From positions 1 to 64,000 of the forward strand of contig JBGAIL010000001.1 of NCBI GenBank assembly GCA_044225565.1: a stretch of DNA of 64,000 nucleotides, given 5' to 3'. Origin of the DNA: CAVXAE01 sp044225565 (lineage in GTDB: Bacteria; Pseudomonadota; Gammaproteobacteria; Steroidobacterales; Steroidobacteraceae). Below, piece by piece: positions 1 through 8,382 of the stretch; the stretch's first letter is position 1, and each line of letters begins with the position of its first letter. The notes beneath the pieces were generated by a model. That model ran no database searches, was not told the DNA's origin, and saw only the letters and a list, made by a program, of their open reading frames with translations. Both the position numbers and the translations under genes were made by a program.

Positions 1-1
1 G

Positions 2-1396
2 GTGCTCGCAGCGGCGGCGCTATCGGCCGGGTATGTCTTTGGTACCGAGGTCTTCATGGAGCCGATGGCCACGTACGAGAGACACGTGCATTCGGCGGGA
101 CACCGGGCGCTGTTCATGTGCTCGGCACATTTCATCGCCAGGCGAAAGCCCGAGGACATCGAGCGCTGGGAGCTGAGGTATGCCGCTCCGGATTTCATCG
201 CGCCGGGGCGTACCGAGCTCGAGCCCGCGACGATGTCCGCGGTCGGCGTTACAGCGAGAGGCTTGATCCGCAGGCGGGCTGCTTACGAGGAGGGAAGGGG
301 CTGCGTCCTGCTGAGTCCCGGCGCTGGCGCCGAAAGCCTCCTGCGATTGGGCACCGCCCGGTACGGATATCGTCCCGAGCAGGGCGCTGCTCCGTGGCCG
401 CGCGGCGACGCGCCTCGTCTCCTGAACGCCGTCGTCGATGCCGCTTTCGACGGCCGGACGTATCACCAGTCCGATGCTTCGTGGATGCCGGACGCGAAGA
501 CCATCGGCCTGGTCATCGTTCATCACGGCAGGATCGTCGCCGAACGCTATGCCGAAGGCTGGGATGAGCACACCCAGTACCGCGCCTACTCGGCTTCCAA
601 GAGCCTTTCGAACCTCATCGCGGGAGCGCGCGTGCTCGAGGGAAAGCTGAGCATCGATGCGCCCGTGCTCTTCCCGGAATGGGCCGATCCCGACGATCCC
701 CGCCGCGCGATCACTACGCGACACTTGCTGAACATGAGCAGCGGCCTGAAGTGCGATGGAGGCGGCACGTTCAGCCTGGATACCTACTTCGCCGGCGGTC
801 GCAATGCTGCGCTGGATGCGGCGCAGCGCCCGCTCGTGGCGCGTCCCGGGACGAAGTGGTGCTACTCGAACTACGACTCGATCTCCGTGGCGCGTGCGGT
901 AGCCCGCACCTTCGTGCGACAGCAGGATTTCATCGCGTATGCCTACGAGCTGCTGCGCCGGATCGGCATGCGCGACACCGTGCTGGAAACCGACCCGTAC
1001 GGCAATCTCATCATCAGCAGCCAGATCTGGACGACGCCACGGGATCTGGCGCGTTTCGGCCTGTTGTACCTCAATGACGGCATCTGTAACGGCGAACGCG
1101 TGTTGCCGGAAGGCTGGGTCGCGTTCACGCGCACACCGGCTCCTGCCCCGGCCCATTCGATGCGGGCTTCCTCGACTCAATTGCCGACGGGCTATGGTGC
1201 CCAGTTCTGGCTCTACGACGACCGGACGCTGTTGCCGGAGGATACGTTCACGGCGGCGGGCCATGGCGGACAGTTTTCCACCATCGTGCCTTCGAGAAGC
1301 GTGGTGATCGCGCGCCTGGGCCTGCAAGGCTGGAAGCACAAGCAGTTCGTCGCCGACGTGCTGAACGCGCTTCCTGAAGGCGCCGGTGCGCCCTGA
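2..1396 (+). CDS. Serine hydrolase of the beta-lactamase / penicillin-binding fold, 5' end possibly outside window
   Basis: A 464-residue frame opens with GTG at the second base of the window, so the true start may lie upstream. Motifs of the class C beta-lactamase / esterase / 6-aminohexanoate-dimer hydrolase fold are in order: SxxK at Ser197–Lys200 (context YSASK), the tyrosine motif YSN at 288–290, and HGG at 421–423, which replaces the KTG box. The first 20 or so residues are hydrophobic and suggest export or anchoring. Substrate is unknown; members hydrolyse amides, esters or beta-lactams. The next gene begins 16 bases later on the same strand, and the following two genes also encode hydrolases, so a shared catabolic operon is plausible. 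The hydrolase call is firm; any antibiotic-resistance role is not supported. Confidence 0.85.
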   Translation: MLAAAALSAGYVFGTEVFMEPMATYERHVHSAGHRALFMCSAHFIARRKPEDIERWELRYAAPDFIAPGRTELEPATMSAVGVTARGLIRRRAAYEEGRGCVLLSPGAGAESLLRLGTARYGYRPEQGAAPWPRGDAPRLLNAVVDAAFDGRTYHQSDASWMPDAKTIGLVIVHHGRIVAERYAEGWDEHTQYRAYSASKSLSNLIAGARVLEGKLSIDAPVLFPEWADPDDPRRAITTRHLLNMSSGLKCDGGGTFSLDTYFAGGRNAALDAAQRPLVARPGTKWCYSNYDSISVARAVARTFVRQQDFIAYAYELLRRIGMRDTVLETDPYGNLIISSQIWTTPRDLARFGLLYLNDGICNGERVLPEGWVAFTRTPAPAPAHSMRASSTQLPTGYGAQFWLYDDRTLLPEDTFTAAGHGGQFSTIVPSRSVVIARLGLQGWKHKQFVADVLNALPEGAGAP

Positions 1397-1412
1397 TGTC
1401 GGAGCACGGCGG

Positions 1413-2582
1413 ATGACCAATTTCTTGTACGCATTCCTTGCGCACTCGTGGAGCGGTGCAGCCATCGCTGCACTCGTGGCGCTGTTCGGCTGGCTCGTGG
1501 TGCGGCTCGCGATCAGATCCGGGCGCCCGCGCGCACGACTCGCGGGTTTCGGGCTCTACGTGGTGGCGGCAGCGCTCGGCTTCGGCAGCGTCATTACCAT
1601 GCTGCGTGTCCACCAGATCGAGGCCGACCATCCACCCCCGGGCAGGCTCGTCGACGTAGGCGGATACCGCATGCACATCCTGGCGGAAGGCGAATCCCGC
1701 GGCCGCGCCACGCTGGTGTGGCTGCCCGGCGGGCACGCCCCAGGCCTTGCGTTCTACGGTCACCACCGGCAGCTGAGAGGCGAAGCGCGCTCCATTCTGT
1801 TCGACCGGGCCGGATCGGGATGGAGCGACGCAGGCCCGTTTCCACGACGCACGCCCCTTGAAGCGCGGGAGATGGCGACGCTGCTCGAGCGCGCAGGCGA
1901 GCGTGGCCCGTTCATCCTGGTCGGCCATTCGGCCGGCGGGCTGCTCGCAGCGAACTACGCCCGCCGGCATCCCGACAGGGTCGCGGGACTGATCCTGCTG
2001 GATGCGATGCAACCCGACATGGTCGCCTACAATCGCTACGTCGATGGCGACGGCGTGGGCAGCATGGCCCGCTTCCATCTTCAGCAAGGGGTGCTCACCC
2101 TGTTCGGCATTCGATACGACCCGTTCGAGCAGCTCGCGCGCGACGATCCGCAGATCGCACGTCTGCAACGCCTGCACGAGATCTACATGGGCGATCAGCG
2201 CGCCGCGCTGGAGGCCAAAGACGGCCTGCCCATGACGAACTGGGCCTCGCTCTCGATCAACGGCGAGCTCGATCCGCAGGAGCTCTCGAAAGGGGCGCTG
2301 GAATGGCTCGTGTATGACGGCGAGCTCGGCGATCTGCCGCTGTGGATCGTCATTCCGCAGGACGAAGTGCAGGCGCTCATCGAGAGCTCCGCAGGCAATC
2401 CGCAGAAGCAGCGCGCGCTGCGGTTGTTCCAGCGGATGCAGCACCGGTACCTCCAGGCTTCATCGCGGGCGCGACTGGTGCATGCGCCACCCGGAACGGG
2501 GCACAATTTCCCTTACGAGGCGCCGGATTTCGTGACGGAGCTGGTGCGGAACGCTCTGCGCGAGATCGACGGCGAGCACTGA
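1413..2582 (+). CDS. Alpha/beta hydrolase with N-terminal membrane segments
   Basis: A 389-residue protein. I chose ATG 1413 over GTG 1386 because a GGAG sits at 1401 and the GTG would overlap the upstream gene. Two hydrophobic segments lie near residues 15–35 and 42–62. The alpha/beta-hydrolase core follows: the FDRAGSGWS strand-turn, the nucleophile elbow GHSAGG (Ser173 from this start), and a C-terminal GTGHNF that supplies the likely catalytic His. It is recognisably related to the hydrolase at 8383–9417; both share a PPPG-LVDVGG-R-H stretch before the core. It sits between a serine hydrolase and an amidohydrolase with only 14 bases to the next start. Substrate unknown; an ester or lactone hydrolase is the likely class. 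Confidence 0.85.
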   Translation: MTNFLYAFLAHSWSGAAIAALVALFGWLVVRLAIRSGRPRARLAGFGLYVVAAALGFGSVITMLRVHQIEADHPPPGRLVDVGGYRMHILAEGESRGRATLVWLPGGHAPGLAFYGHHRQLRGEARSILFDRAGSGWSDAGPFPRRTPLEAREMATLLERAGERGPFILVGHSAGGLLAANYARRHPDRVAGLILLDAMQPDMVAYNRYVDGDGVGSMARFHLQQGVLTLFGIRYDPFEQLARDDPQIARLQRLHEIYMGDQRAALEAKDGLPMTNWASLSINGELDPQELSKGALEWLVYDGELGDLPLWIVIPQDEVQALIESSAGNPQKQRALRLFQRMQHRYLQASSRARLVHAPPGTGHNFPYEAPDFVTELVRNALREIDGEH

Positions 2583-2596
2583 AAGCGGAGGCGGCA

Positions 2597-3918
2597 ATGG
2601 CGTTCAGGCATCGGGGTTTGCTGGCGGCAGCGGCGGGTATCACGGCTTTCGCGGCATTTGCTGCTGGCGCCGCCGAGCGCGCGACGCTTTTTCGGGACGT
2701 CAACGTAATCACCATGACCGACGATCGGGTACTGCCGCATCGCGACGTACTGGTGCGTGACGGGCGCATCGCGAGCATCACCACGACGGGCGCCAGGACC
2801 GTCGGAGCGGCGGATGCTCTAGTGGTCGCCGGCGAAGGGCGCTACCTGATGCCGGGACTGGCCGAGATGCATGCGCACTTGCCCGGGCCTCGCAAGGAGC
2901 AGTACGGCAAGGACATCCTGCTGCTGTTCGTCGCGCACGGCGTCACGACCATTCGCTCGATGCTGGGAGACCCATGGCATCTCGAGTTGCGCTCGCGCCT
3001 CGAGCGCAACGAGATGCTGGGGCCGCGCCTGTTCGCGTCCGGGCCGTCCTTGAACGGCAAGAGCGTGCCCGACGTGGCGCGCGCCGTTTCCATCGTCCGG
3101 GAGGAGGCCGCTGCCGGCTACGACTTCCTGAAGCTGCATCCGGGCCTCAGCCTGCCGGTATTCGATACGATCGCGAAGACCGCGGACGCACGGCACATCA
3201 CCTTCCAGGGTCACATTTCCTCCGACGTCGGTGTGCTGCGCGCGCTGGAGGCGCGCCAGCGCGCCATCGACCATCTCGATGGCTATGTCGAGGAGCTGGC
3301 CGAGCGGAAGTGCCGCGAAGCAGCCGAAGACACGGGTTTCTTCGGCGCGAGCATCGTGCAATGCGTGGATGAGAAGCGCATTCCGGAGCTCGTGCGGCGC
3401 ACGAAAGCGGCGGGGACGTGGATGGTTCCGACGGAGGCGCTGATGGAGCATTGGGCCGATGCAGCGAGCATCGAGCAGACTCGTTCGCCGGCGGCCGTTC
3501 GATATATGCCCCCGGAGGTGCTCGCCCAGTGGGACGACATCTATCGAGGCTCGCGTGATGCGGCACCGCTTCCGCGCGAACGCCTCCGCGAGTTCGNNNN
3601 NNGGATGCGCCGCAGATCTTCAACGTGCCGGGCGACTCGGCGCTGGAGGAGCTTCGGGTGTATGTCGATATCGGCCTGACGCCGTATGAGGCGTTGAGGA
3701 CGGCCACGGTGGCTCCGGCGCAGTTCTTCAACGCGACCGATCGTTTCGGGACGGTCCGTGAAGGCTTGGTCGCCGACTTGATCCTGGTACAGCGCAATCC
3801 CCTGGAGGACATAAGCGCTTTGCGCGAGCTTCGGGGGGTGATGATGCGGGGGCGCTGGCTGCCCCGGGAGAAGCTCGATGAGCTCCTCGAGCAGGTGGCT
3901 GCACGGGCGCGCGGTTGA
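2597..3918 (+). CDS. Amidohydrolase (imidazolonepropionase-like), broken by an assembly gap
   Basis: ATG 2597 follows a GGAG-rich stretch 14 bases after the previous stop and starts a signal-peptide-like N-terminus. The metal-dependent amidohydrolase fold is shown by MHAH (HxH ligands) in the first third, the FLKLHPG lysine region, GHIS and IDHLDGY histidines, and after the gap a DAP, where the final metal-binding Asp is expected, followed by the family's LTPYEALRTAT helix and a D-L-I-L-V strand. Six Ns at 3597–3602 interrupt the frame. The downstream half reads in another frame, which fits a gap of unknown true length better than a real frameshift. The segment just before DAP is missing. Related enzymes hydrolyse cyclic amides, dipeptides or similar. 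It is the last gene of the hydrolase run before the sigma/FecR set. Confidence 0.8.
3597..3602. other. Assembly gap (6 N) inside the amidohydrolase gene
   Basis: Six Ns fall between ...GAGTTCG and GGATGCGCC. The reading frame differs on the two sides (frame of 2597 before, frame of 3603 after), so the six bases are a placeholder and not a measured length. Confidence 0.97.
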
Positions 3919-3941
3919 CGGGCCATCGGGCAGGACATTTC

Positions 3942-3970
3942 ATATACCTTTCCTTCCGCCGTCCCTCTAC
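3942..3970 (+). promoter_or_regulatory. Putative ECF-sigma promoter of the first surface-signalling set
   Basis: ATATACCTT, 11 bases, then TCCCTCTAC. Exactly the same two 9-mers with the same spacing occur at 5639–5667 upstream of the TonB receptor of this set. Two-block conservation with fixed spacing and divergent spacer bases is what a shared promoter for an autoregulated ECF sigma factor would look like. It ends 30 bases before the sigma gene's ATG. Assignment to this sigma factor is inference. Confidence 0.7.
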
Positions 3971-4000
3971 CTCTGGTGAGGTCCTACGCTTTCACCCGCC

Positions 4001-4531
4001 ATGACCCCGCCAGATCGTCCGAAACGCATCGCCGCCCTGTTCGCCCAGTACCGTGGGCGGGTCGGTCGCTTCCTGAGGGCGAAGAGCGTCGGGGTCGCGG
4101 AGATTCCGGACCTGACGCAGGAGGTTTTCCTCAGGCTATTGCGGGCGCCGGATAGCGAAGACATCCGCAACCCGGAAGCGTATCTCTTCACCATCGCGCG
4201 CAACCTCACGCACGAGCATCACCAGAAGCGCTCGCAGGAGCCCTTGCAGCTCGACATCACGCAGGGGCTGCTGGCGAACGAGCTCGTCGCGCCGGACGAT
4301 CCGGCCGAGGCGATCGAATCGCAGCAGCGGCTCGCGAACTTCGAGAAGGCGCTGTCCCGGATGAAGCCCAGGGTGGCGCTGGCCTTCGTGCTGCATCGGC
4401 TGCGCGGTGCGAAGATCAGCGAGATCTCGGCACAGATGGGGCTTGCGGAAATCACCATCAAGAAATATCTCGCGGAAGGCGTGCGGGAGCTGAGGGCGTT
4501 CGAGAGCAGGCAGGGCAGGGAGGAGCCATGA
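4001..4531 (+). CDS. ECF RNA polymerase sigma factor, FecI-like
   Basis: A 176-residue sigma-70-family regulator with only regions 2 and 4. Region 2 lies at about residues 10–75 (LTQEVFLRLLRAP, then PEAYLFTIARNL, the typical core-binding helix). Region 4 lies at about 110–165 (SRMKPRVALAFVLHRLRGAKISEIS with a helix-turn-helix). Its stop overlaps the FecR start (ATGA at 4528–4531), so the two are translationally coupled. With the FecR partner and the STN-containing TonB receptor it forms a cell-surface signalling set: receptor occupancy frees the sigma factor, which transcribes the receptor gene. The conserved two-block sequence at 3942–3970 suggests that it also transcribes its own operon. 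The ligand cannot be told from sequence. Confidence 0.93.
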   Translation: MTPPDRPKRIAALFAQYRGRVGRFLRAKSVGVAEIPDLTQEVFLRLLRAPDSEDIRNPEAYLFTIARNLTHEHHQKRSQEPLQLDITQGLLANELVAPDDPAEAIESQQRLANFEKALSRMKPRVALAFVLHRLRGAKISEISAQMGLAEITIKKYLAEGVRELRAFESRQGREEP

Positions 4532-5616
4532 GCAGCCGGACGGAGAATGCGCAGATCCTGGAAGAGGCGAGTCTCTGGTTCATCGAAAGCCGCACCGGCG
4601 AGCTCGAGGCTTCGCGCCGCCGCGAGTTCATGCTGTGGCTGAAGACTTCCCCCGAGCACATCCGGGCTTACCTGGAGCTGGCTGAGTCCTATGCGCACAC
4701 GCCGGGTGCCGGATCGACGCCGGTGTCGGATACCGGGCGCATCGTGAATGAGGTGGCATCGAGAGTGCGCGCGGAATCCAACGTCGCGACGCTGAGCCCT
4801 GGGAGGCGTGCAGGTGCGGGTGCGGGCGCAGATGTGGGTGCGGGCTCGGGCGCGTCTGCGGCGGGGCATGCGCGGAAAGCTACGCGCCGGGCGCTGCCGA
4901 TTGCCGCGGCCATCCTCGGCCTGGCCATGGGCGCGGGCGCGTTGCTCTGGTATCAAATGAACCGCATGGTCTACGCGACCGGCGTGGCGGAGCACCGCTC
5001 CATCGTGCTCGAAGACGGCTCCAGGATCGAGCTCAATGGCCGCTCCAGGGTCCGCGTGAGGTTCGGCGAGCGCGAGCGACTCATCGAGCTGCTCGAAGGC
5101 GAGGCGCTGTTCCAGGCCGCCCGGGCCCAGTCCCGGCCCTTCATCGTACGCAGCGGCGCCACGGACGTTCGCGCCCTGGGAACGCAGTTCGACGTCAATC
5201 GTCGGCGTGGCGAGACGATCATCAGCGTGCTCGAAGGCCGCGTCGCGGTCAGCAGCCAGGCGCGCGCGATTCTCAACGTGTCGCAGGAAGCGAAGCCGCT
5301 GCTGCTCGGCGCCGGCGAACAGGCGGTAGCCACAGTCGCTTCGGTGAACAGGCCGCATCGCGCCAACACCACTGCGGCAACGGCCTGGACGAGAGGACAG
5401 CTCGACTTCGACGAACTGGCGCTCGCCGACGTGATCGAGGAGTTCAACAGGCACAGCCGGCGCGAATTCGTGATCCGCGATGCCGGGCTCGGGGCGATAC
5501 GCATCACCGGGGTGTATTCCTCCGACGATCCGCAGTCGTTCATCCGGTTACTGCAGAACCAGCCCGAGCTGGATGTCGCCGACACCGGCTCGAAAATCGT
5601 CATCGCCCGCAAGTAA
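4528..5616 (+). CDS. FecR-family anti-sigma / signal transducer
   Basis: A 362-residue inner-membrane protein. The cytoplasmic N-terminus (about 1–90) carries the FecR helical domain with ASLWFIE and EFMLWLKTSPEH motifs, which binds the sigma factor. A Gly/Ala-rich linker (about 96–114) precedes one transmembrane helix (about 122–142). The periplasmic FecR domain follows (YATGVAEHRSIVLEDGS, LNGRSRVRV, GEALFQA, ALGTQFDV) and a C-terminal STN-like segment (ADVIEEFNRHSRREFVI). It starts on the ATGA that ends the sigma gene. In this family the periplasmic part receives the signal from the STN domain of the partner TonB receptor, encoded 121 bases downstream. Confidence 0.92.
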   Translation: MSSRTENAQILEEASLWFIESRTGELEASRRREFMLWLKTSPEHIRAYLELAESYAHTPGAGSTPVSDTGRIVNEVASRVRAESNVATLSPGRRAGAGAGADVGAGSGASAAGHARKATRRALPIAAAILGLAMGAGALLWYQMNRMVYATGVAEHRSIVLEDGSRIELNGRSRVRVRFGERERLIELLEGEALFQAARAQSRPFIVRSGATDVRALGTQFDVNRRRGETIISVLEGRVAVSSQARAILNVSQEAKPLLLGAGEQAVATVASVNRPHRANTTAATAWTRGQLDFDELALADVIEEFNRHSRREFVIRDAGLGAIRITGVYSSDDPQSFIRLLQNQPELDVADTGSKIVIARK

Positions 5617-5638
5617 CGCCCGCGAACGCCGCCGCCCG

Positions 5639-5667
5639 ATATACCTTCTTGCGCAGCCTCCCTCTAC
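5639..5667 (+). promoter_or_regulatory. Putative ECF-sigma promoter before the TonB receptor
   Basis: ATATACCTT, 11 bases, then TCCCTCTAC: identical blocks and spacing to 3942–3970, with a different spacer. It lies between the fecR-like stop (5616) and the receptor start (5738). The expected transcription start is a few bases past 5667, giving a leader of about 65 bases. Confidence 0.7.
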
Positions 5668-5737
5668 TTCCTGCATGACCGCGCCACTCGCATCGTGGCG
5701 CGGCCGCACCATCACGCAGGACACGGCAGGGGATCTC

Positions 5738-8329
5738 ATGCGCGCAACGATCATCGCAGCCGCGATCAGCATCGCACTCGTCAGTCTCGCTTCGGCCGAT
5801 CCGGTGCAGGCCGTCACGCGGCAGTCGATCAACATTCCGCGGCAACCGCTCGGGACGGCATTGCGCGCGCTGGCGCGGGACCGGGATTTCTCGGTGCTGA
5901 TCCGATCGGATCTCGTCCGCGACAAGATGGCGGATGCCGTGGTCGGCGAGCTGACGACCGAAGAGGCCATCGCCCGGATGCTGTCCGGCACCGGCCTCAC
6001 GTATCAATATCTGGACGACGAGACCATCACGATCGTCCCAATCGCCAGCACGCCGCCCGCGCCGAGCGCATCGAGCACGCAGAACGCGTCGTTCTGGCAG
6101 CGGCTGCGCACGTCGCAGGCCGATGCCGCAGCGCAGGCGTCGTCCGATCCGGCCGACCCATCCGGCCAGGTCGAAGAGATCGTCGTCACGGCGCAGAAGA
6201 AGGAGCAGTCGCTCAAGGACGTGCCGCTCAGCGTCACCGCCATCGGCGAGCGCTCCATCGAGGTGGCCGGCATCAGCAACTTCACCGACTACGCCCGCAT
6301 GACCCCCGGCGTCAGCTTCGATTACGCCGGCCCGGGCGGAGGGCAGCTCGGCGACCGCGGTGTCTACATCCGCGGCATCTCCTCCACCAACACCACCTCG
6401 GGCGGCCAGCCAGTGGCGTTCTACATCGGCGAGACGCCGGTGCCCTTCAGCGATCCCAACCTGTTCGACGTCAACCGCATCGAGGTGCTGCGGGGCCCGC
6501 AGGGTACGCTCTATGGCTCCGGCTCGCTCGGTGGCACGGTGAAGATCGTTCCGAACCGCCCGGACGCGCGGCAGTTCGCCGCGAAGGCGGACAGCACGTT
6601 GTCGACCACCGAAGGTGGCGGCATCAATCACGAAGTGCGCGGCATGGTCAACATCCCGGTGATCGAGGATCGCATCGCGGTCCGTGCCACGCTGGCCGCG
6701 CGCCACGACGAAGGCTTCATCGACAACGCCGGCACCTCGCTGCAATGCGCGACGCCCGATCCTGCATGCCTCGACGATGTGCTGGACGTGAGCTTCCGGA
6801 AGAACCAGAACGACGTGGACCAGCTCTCCTTCCGCATCGCTTCCGAGATTCGTGTGACTGACCGGCTCACGCTCACTCCCGGCGTGTACGCGGAAAGAAA
6901 GAAGATCGCAGACCGTGCCAATTACACGGTGGGCTTCGAGCATGGCCCCGGCGGCCTGCTCACGAACACCTCTGGCCCGCCGAGCAAGGAGCAGAACGAC
7001 TTCGCGCTCTACGACCTCGGACTGAAGTACGAGTGGGAGCCCGCCGCGCTGACCAGCTCCACGTCCTATATGTCCTGGAAAAAGGACAACGTGCTCAGCC
7101 TTTCCTACCTGATCCAGGGCATCTTCGGCCTTCCCGACACCACGCAGGTGGGCCTCGCCTCCGACGTGAACCGCAAGCTCCTCACGCACGAATCGCGCAT
7201 CGCCTCCACGGGGGAGAACAAGCTCGACTGGCTCGTCGGTGCGTTCTACCAGCGCGAGGATTTCGTCTTCGCCAACTATTCCGCGGAGCCTTCCATCCCG
7301 CTCGAGAACAAGGTGCTCTCGGCGGCGAAGGATCGCGTAGTGACGAAGCAGTACGCCGTGTTCACGGAGGAGACGCTGCACCTCACCGACAAGCTGAGCC
7401 TCATCGGCGGCCTGCGGTACTTCAAGACCGAAGTGGGCTCGGAGCGCTTCGTGAAGGCGAGCCTGTTCCAGAGCCCCGTGGACTTTGCGGAGCTCCTCCC
7501 CACTGCGAAGGAAACCGGCTTCACGCCCAAGGCTGAAATCTCGTACAAGGCCAGCGAGGACGTGCTGCTCTACGCCTTGGCCGCGCGCGGCTTCCGGGCG
7601 GGCGGGACGACGAGAAAGCCCGCGGATCTGCCGGCCTGCGTCGCGGAGCTCGCCGCGCTCGGCATCACGCCGTCCGATTCCTTCGACTCGGACAGCGTCT
7701 GGAACTACGAAGCGGGCGCCAAGACCGTGTGGGCGGATGGCCGGCTCTCCGCCAACCTCTCCGGTTACTACATCGACTGGAACGACATCCAGCAGGAGCT
7801 GCAGTTGAATTGCGGCTTCGCCTTCACGACGAACTTCGGCAAGGCGACCAGCAAAGGCGCGGAGCTCGAGCTGAAAGCCGCGCCGCTGCGCGGGCTCGAT
7901 CTCGGCCTCTCGGTGGGCTACATCAATGCGCGGCTGGCGGAAGACAATCCCACGGGCGTCGGCAAGAAGGGCGACACGACTTTGCACACGCCGCAGTGGA
8001 GCGTGGCCCTGCAGAGCCAGTACACCGTGCCGGTCGGCTTCGGTTTCTCGGCATACGTTCGCGGCGATTACCAGCGCATCGGCCGCGTCGCGACCACGTT
8101 CAACACGGTCGGGATTCCGGACAACGCCAGCTACCGGCCGAGTTACGAAGTGGCCTCGTTCGCCACGGGCCTCACCCGTGACGACTGGGACCTCTCGGTG
8201 TTCATCGACAATGCGTTCAACGCGCGCCCGCAGTTCGATTCGTTCGTGGACAGCGCCGGTGTGCAGTTCCCGCAGGCCATCACCCTCCAGCCGCGAACCA
8301 TCGGGCTGACGGTGCGCCGGGTCTTCTAA
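5738..8329 (+). CDS. TonB-dependent outer-membrane receptor with STN signalling domain
   Basis: ATG 5738 (863 residues) is preferred because it begins a signal peptide (cut near ASADPVQA) and has AGGGG about 10 bases upstream. ATG 5675 is in frame but falls almost on the predicted transcription start. After the signal peptide come an STN domain (about 30–90; RQPLGTALRALARDRDFSVL), a low-complexity linker, the TonB-box-like EEIVVTAQKKEQ, the plug (RGISSTNTTSGG, VLRGPQGTLYGSGSLGGTVKIV) and a 22-strand-type barrel ending in a terminal Phe (VRRVF). The STN domain marks it as a transducing receptor working with the FecR and sigma genes upstream. VTAQKK receptors of this type import diverse organic ligands, so the neighbouring hydrolases may act on the imported substrate. 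Ligand unknown. Confidence 0.93.
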   Translation: MRATIIAAAISIALVSLASADPVQAVTRQSINIPRQPLGTALRALARDRDFSVLIRSDLVRDKMADAVVGELTTEEAIARMLSGTGLTYQYLDDETITIVPIASTPPAPSASSTQNASFWQRLRTSQADAAAQASSDPADPSGQVEEIVVTAQKKEQSLKDVPLSVTAIGERSIEVAGISNFTDYARMTPGVSFDYAGPGGGQLGDRGVYIRGISSTNTTSGGQPVAFYIGETPVPFSDPNLFDVNRIEVLRGPQGTLYGSGSLGGTVKIVPNRPDARQFAAKADSTLSTTEGGGINHEVRGMVNIPVIEDRIAVRATLAARHDEGFIDNAGTSLQCATPDPACLDDVLDVSFRKNQNDVDQLSFRIASEIRVTDRLTLTPGVYAERKKIADRANYTVGFEHGPGGLLTNTSGPPSKEQNDFALYDLGLKYEWEPAALTSSTSYMSWKKDNVLSLSYLIQGIFGLPDTTQVGLASDVNRKLLTHESRIASTGENKLDWLVGAFYQREDFVFANYSAEPSIPLENKVLSAAKDRVVTKQYAVFTEETLHLTDKLSLIGGLRYFKTEVGSERFVKASLFQSPVDFAELLPTAKETGFTPKAEISYKASEDVLLYALAARGFRAGGTTRKPADLPACVAELAALGITPSDSFDSDSVWNYEAGAKTVWADGRLSANLSGYYIDWNDIQQELQLNCGFAFTTNFGKATSKGAELELKAAPLRGLDLGLSVGYINARLAEDNPTGVGKKGDTTLHTPQWSVALQSQYTVPVGFGFSAYVRGDYQRIGRVATTFNTVGIPDNASYRPSYEVASFATGLTRDDWDLSVFIDNAFNARPQFDSFVDSAGVQFPQAITLQPRTIGLTVRRVF

Positions 8330-8382
8330 GCGCCGCGGCGGGACGGTACGCTTTGCCGCTCCCGCCGCCTGGAGCACCGTTC

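Noticed and set aside
2..1396. Calling the first gene a beta-lactamase resistance gene
   Set aside because: The fold motifs are shared with esterases and amidases; HGG instead of KTG and the long N-terminus do not support a resistance role.
5600..8377. A 925-codon open frame antisense to the first TonB receptor
   Set aside because: The plus strand has an unambiguous receptor with signal peptide, STN, plug and barrel; the antisense frame has the His/Arg/Gly-rich composition expected from G+C-rich codon shadows.
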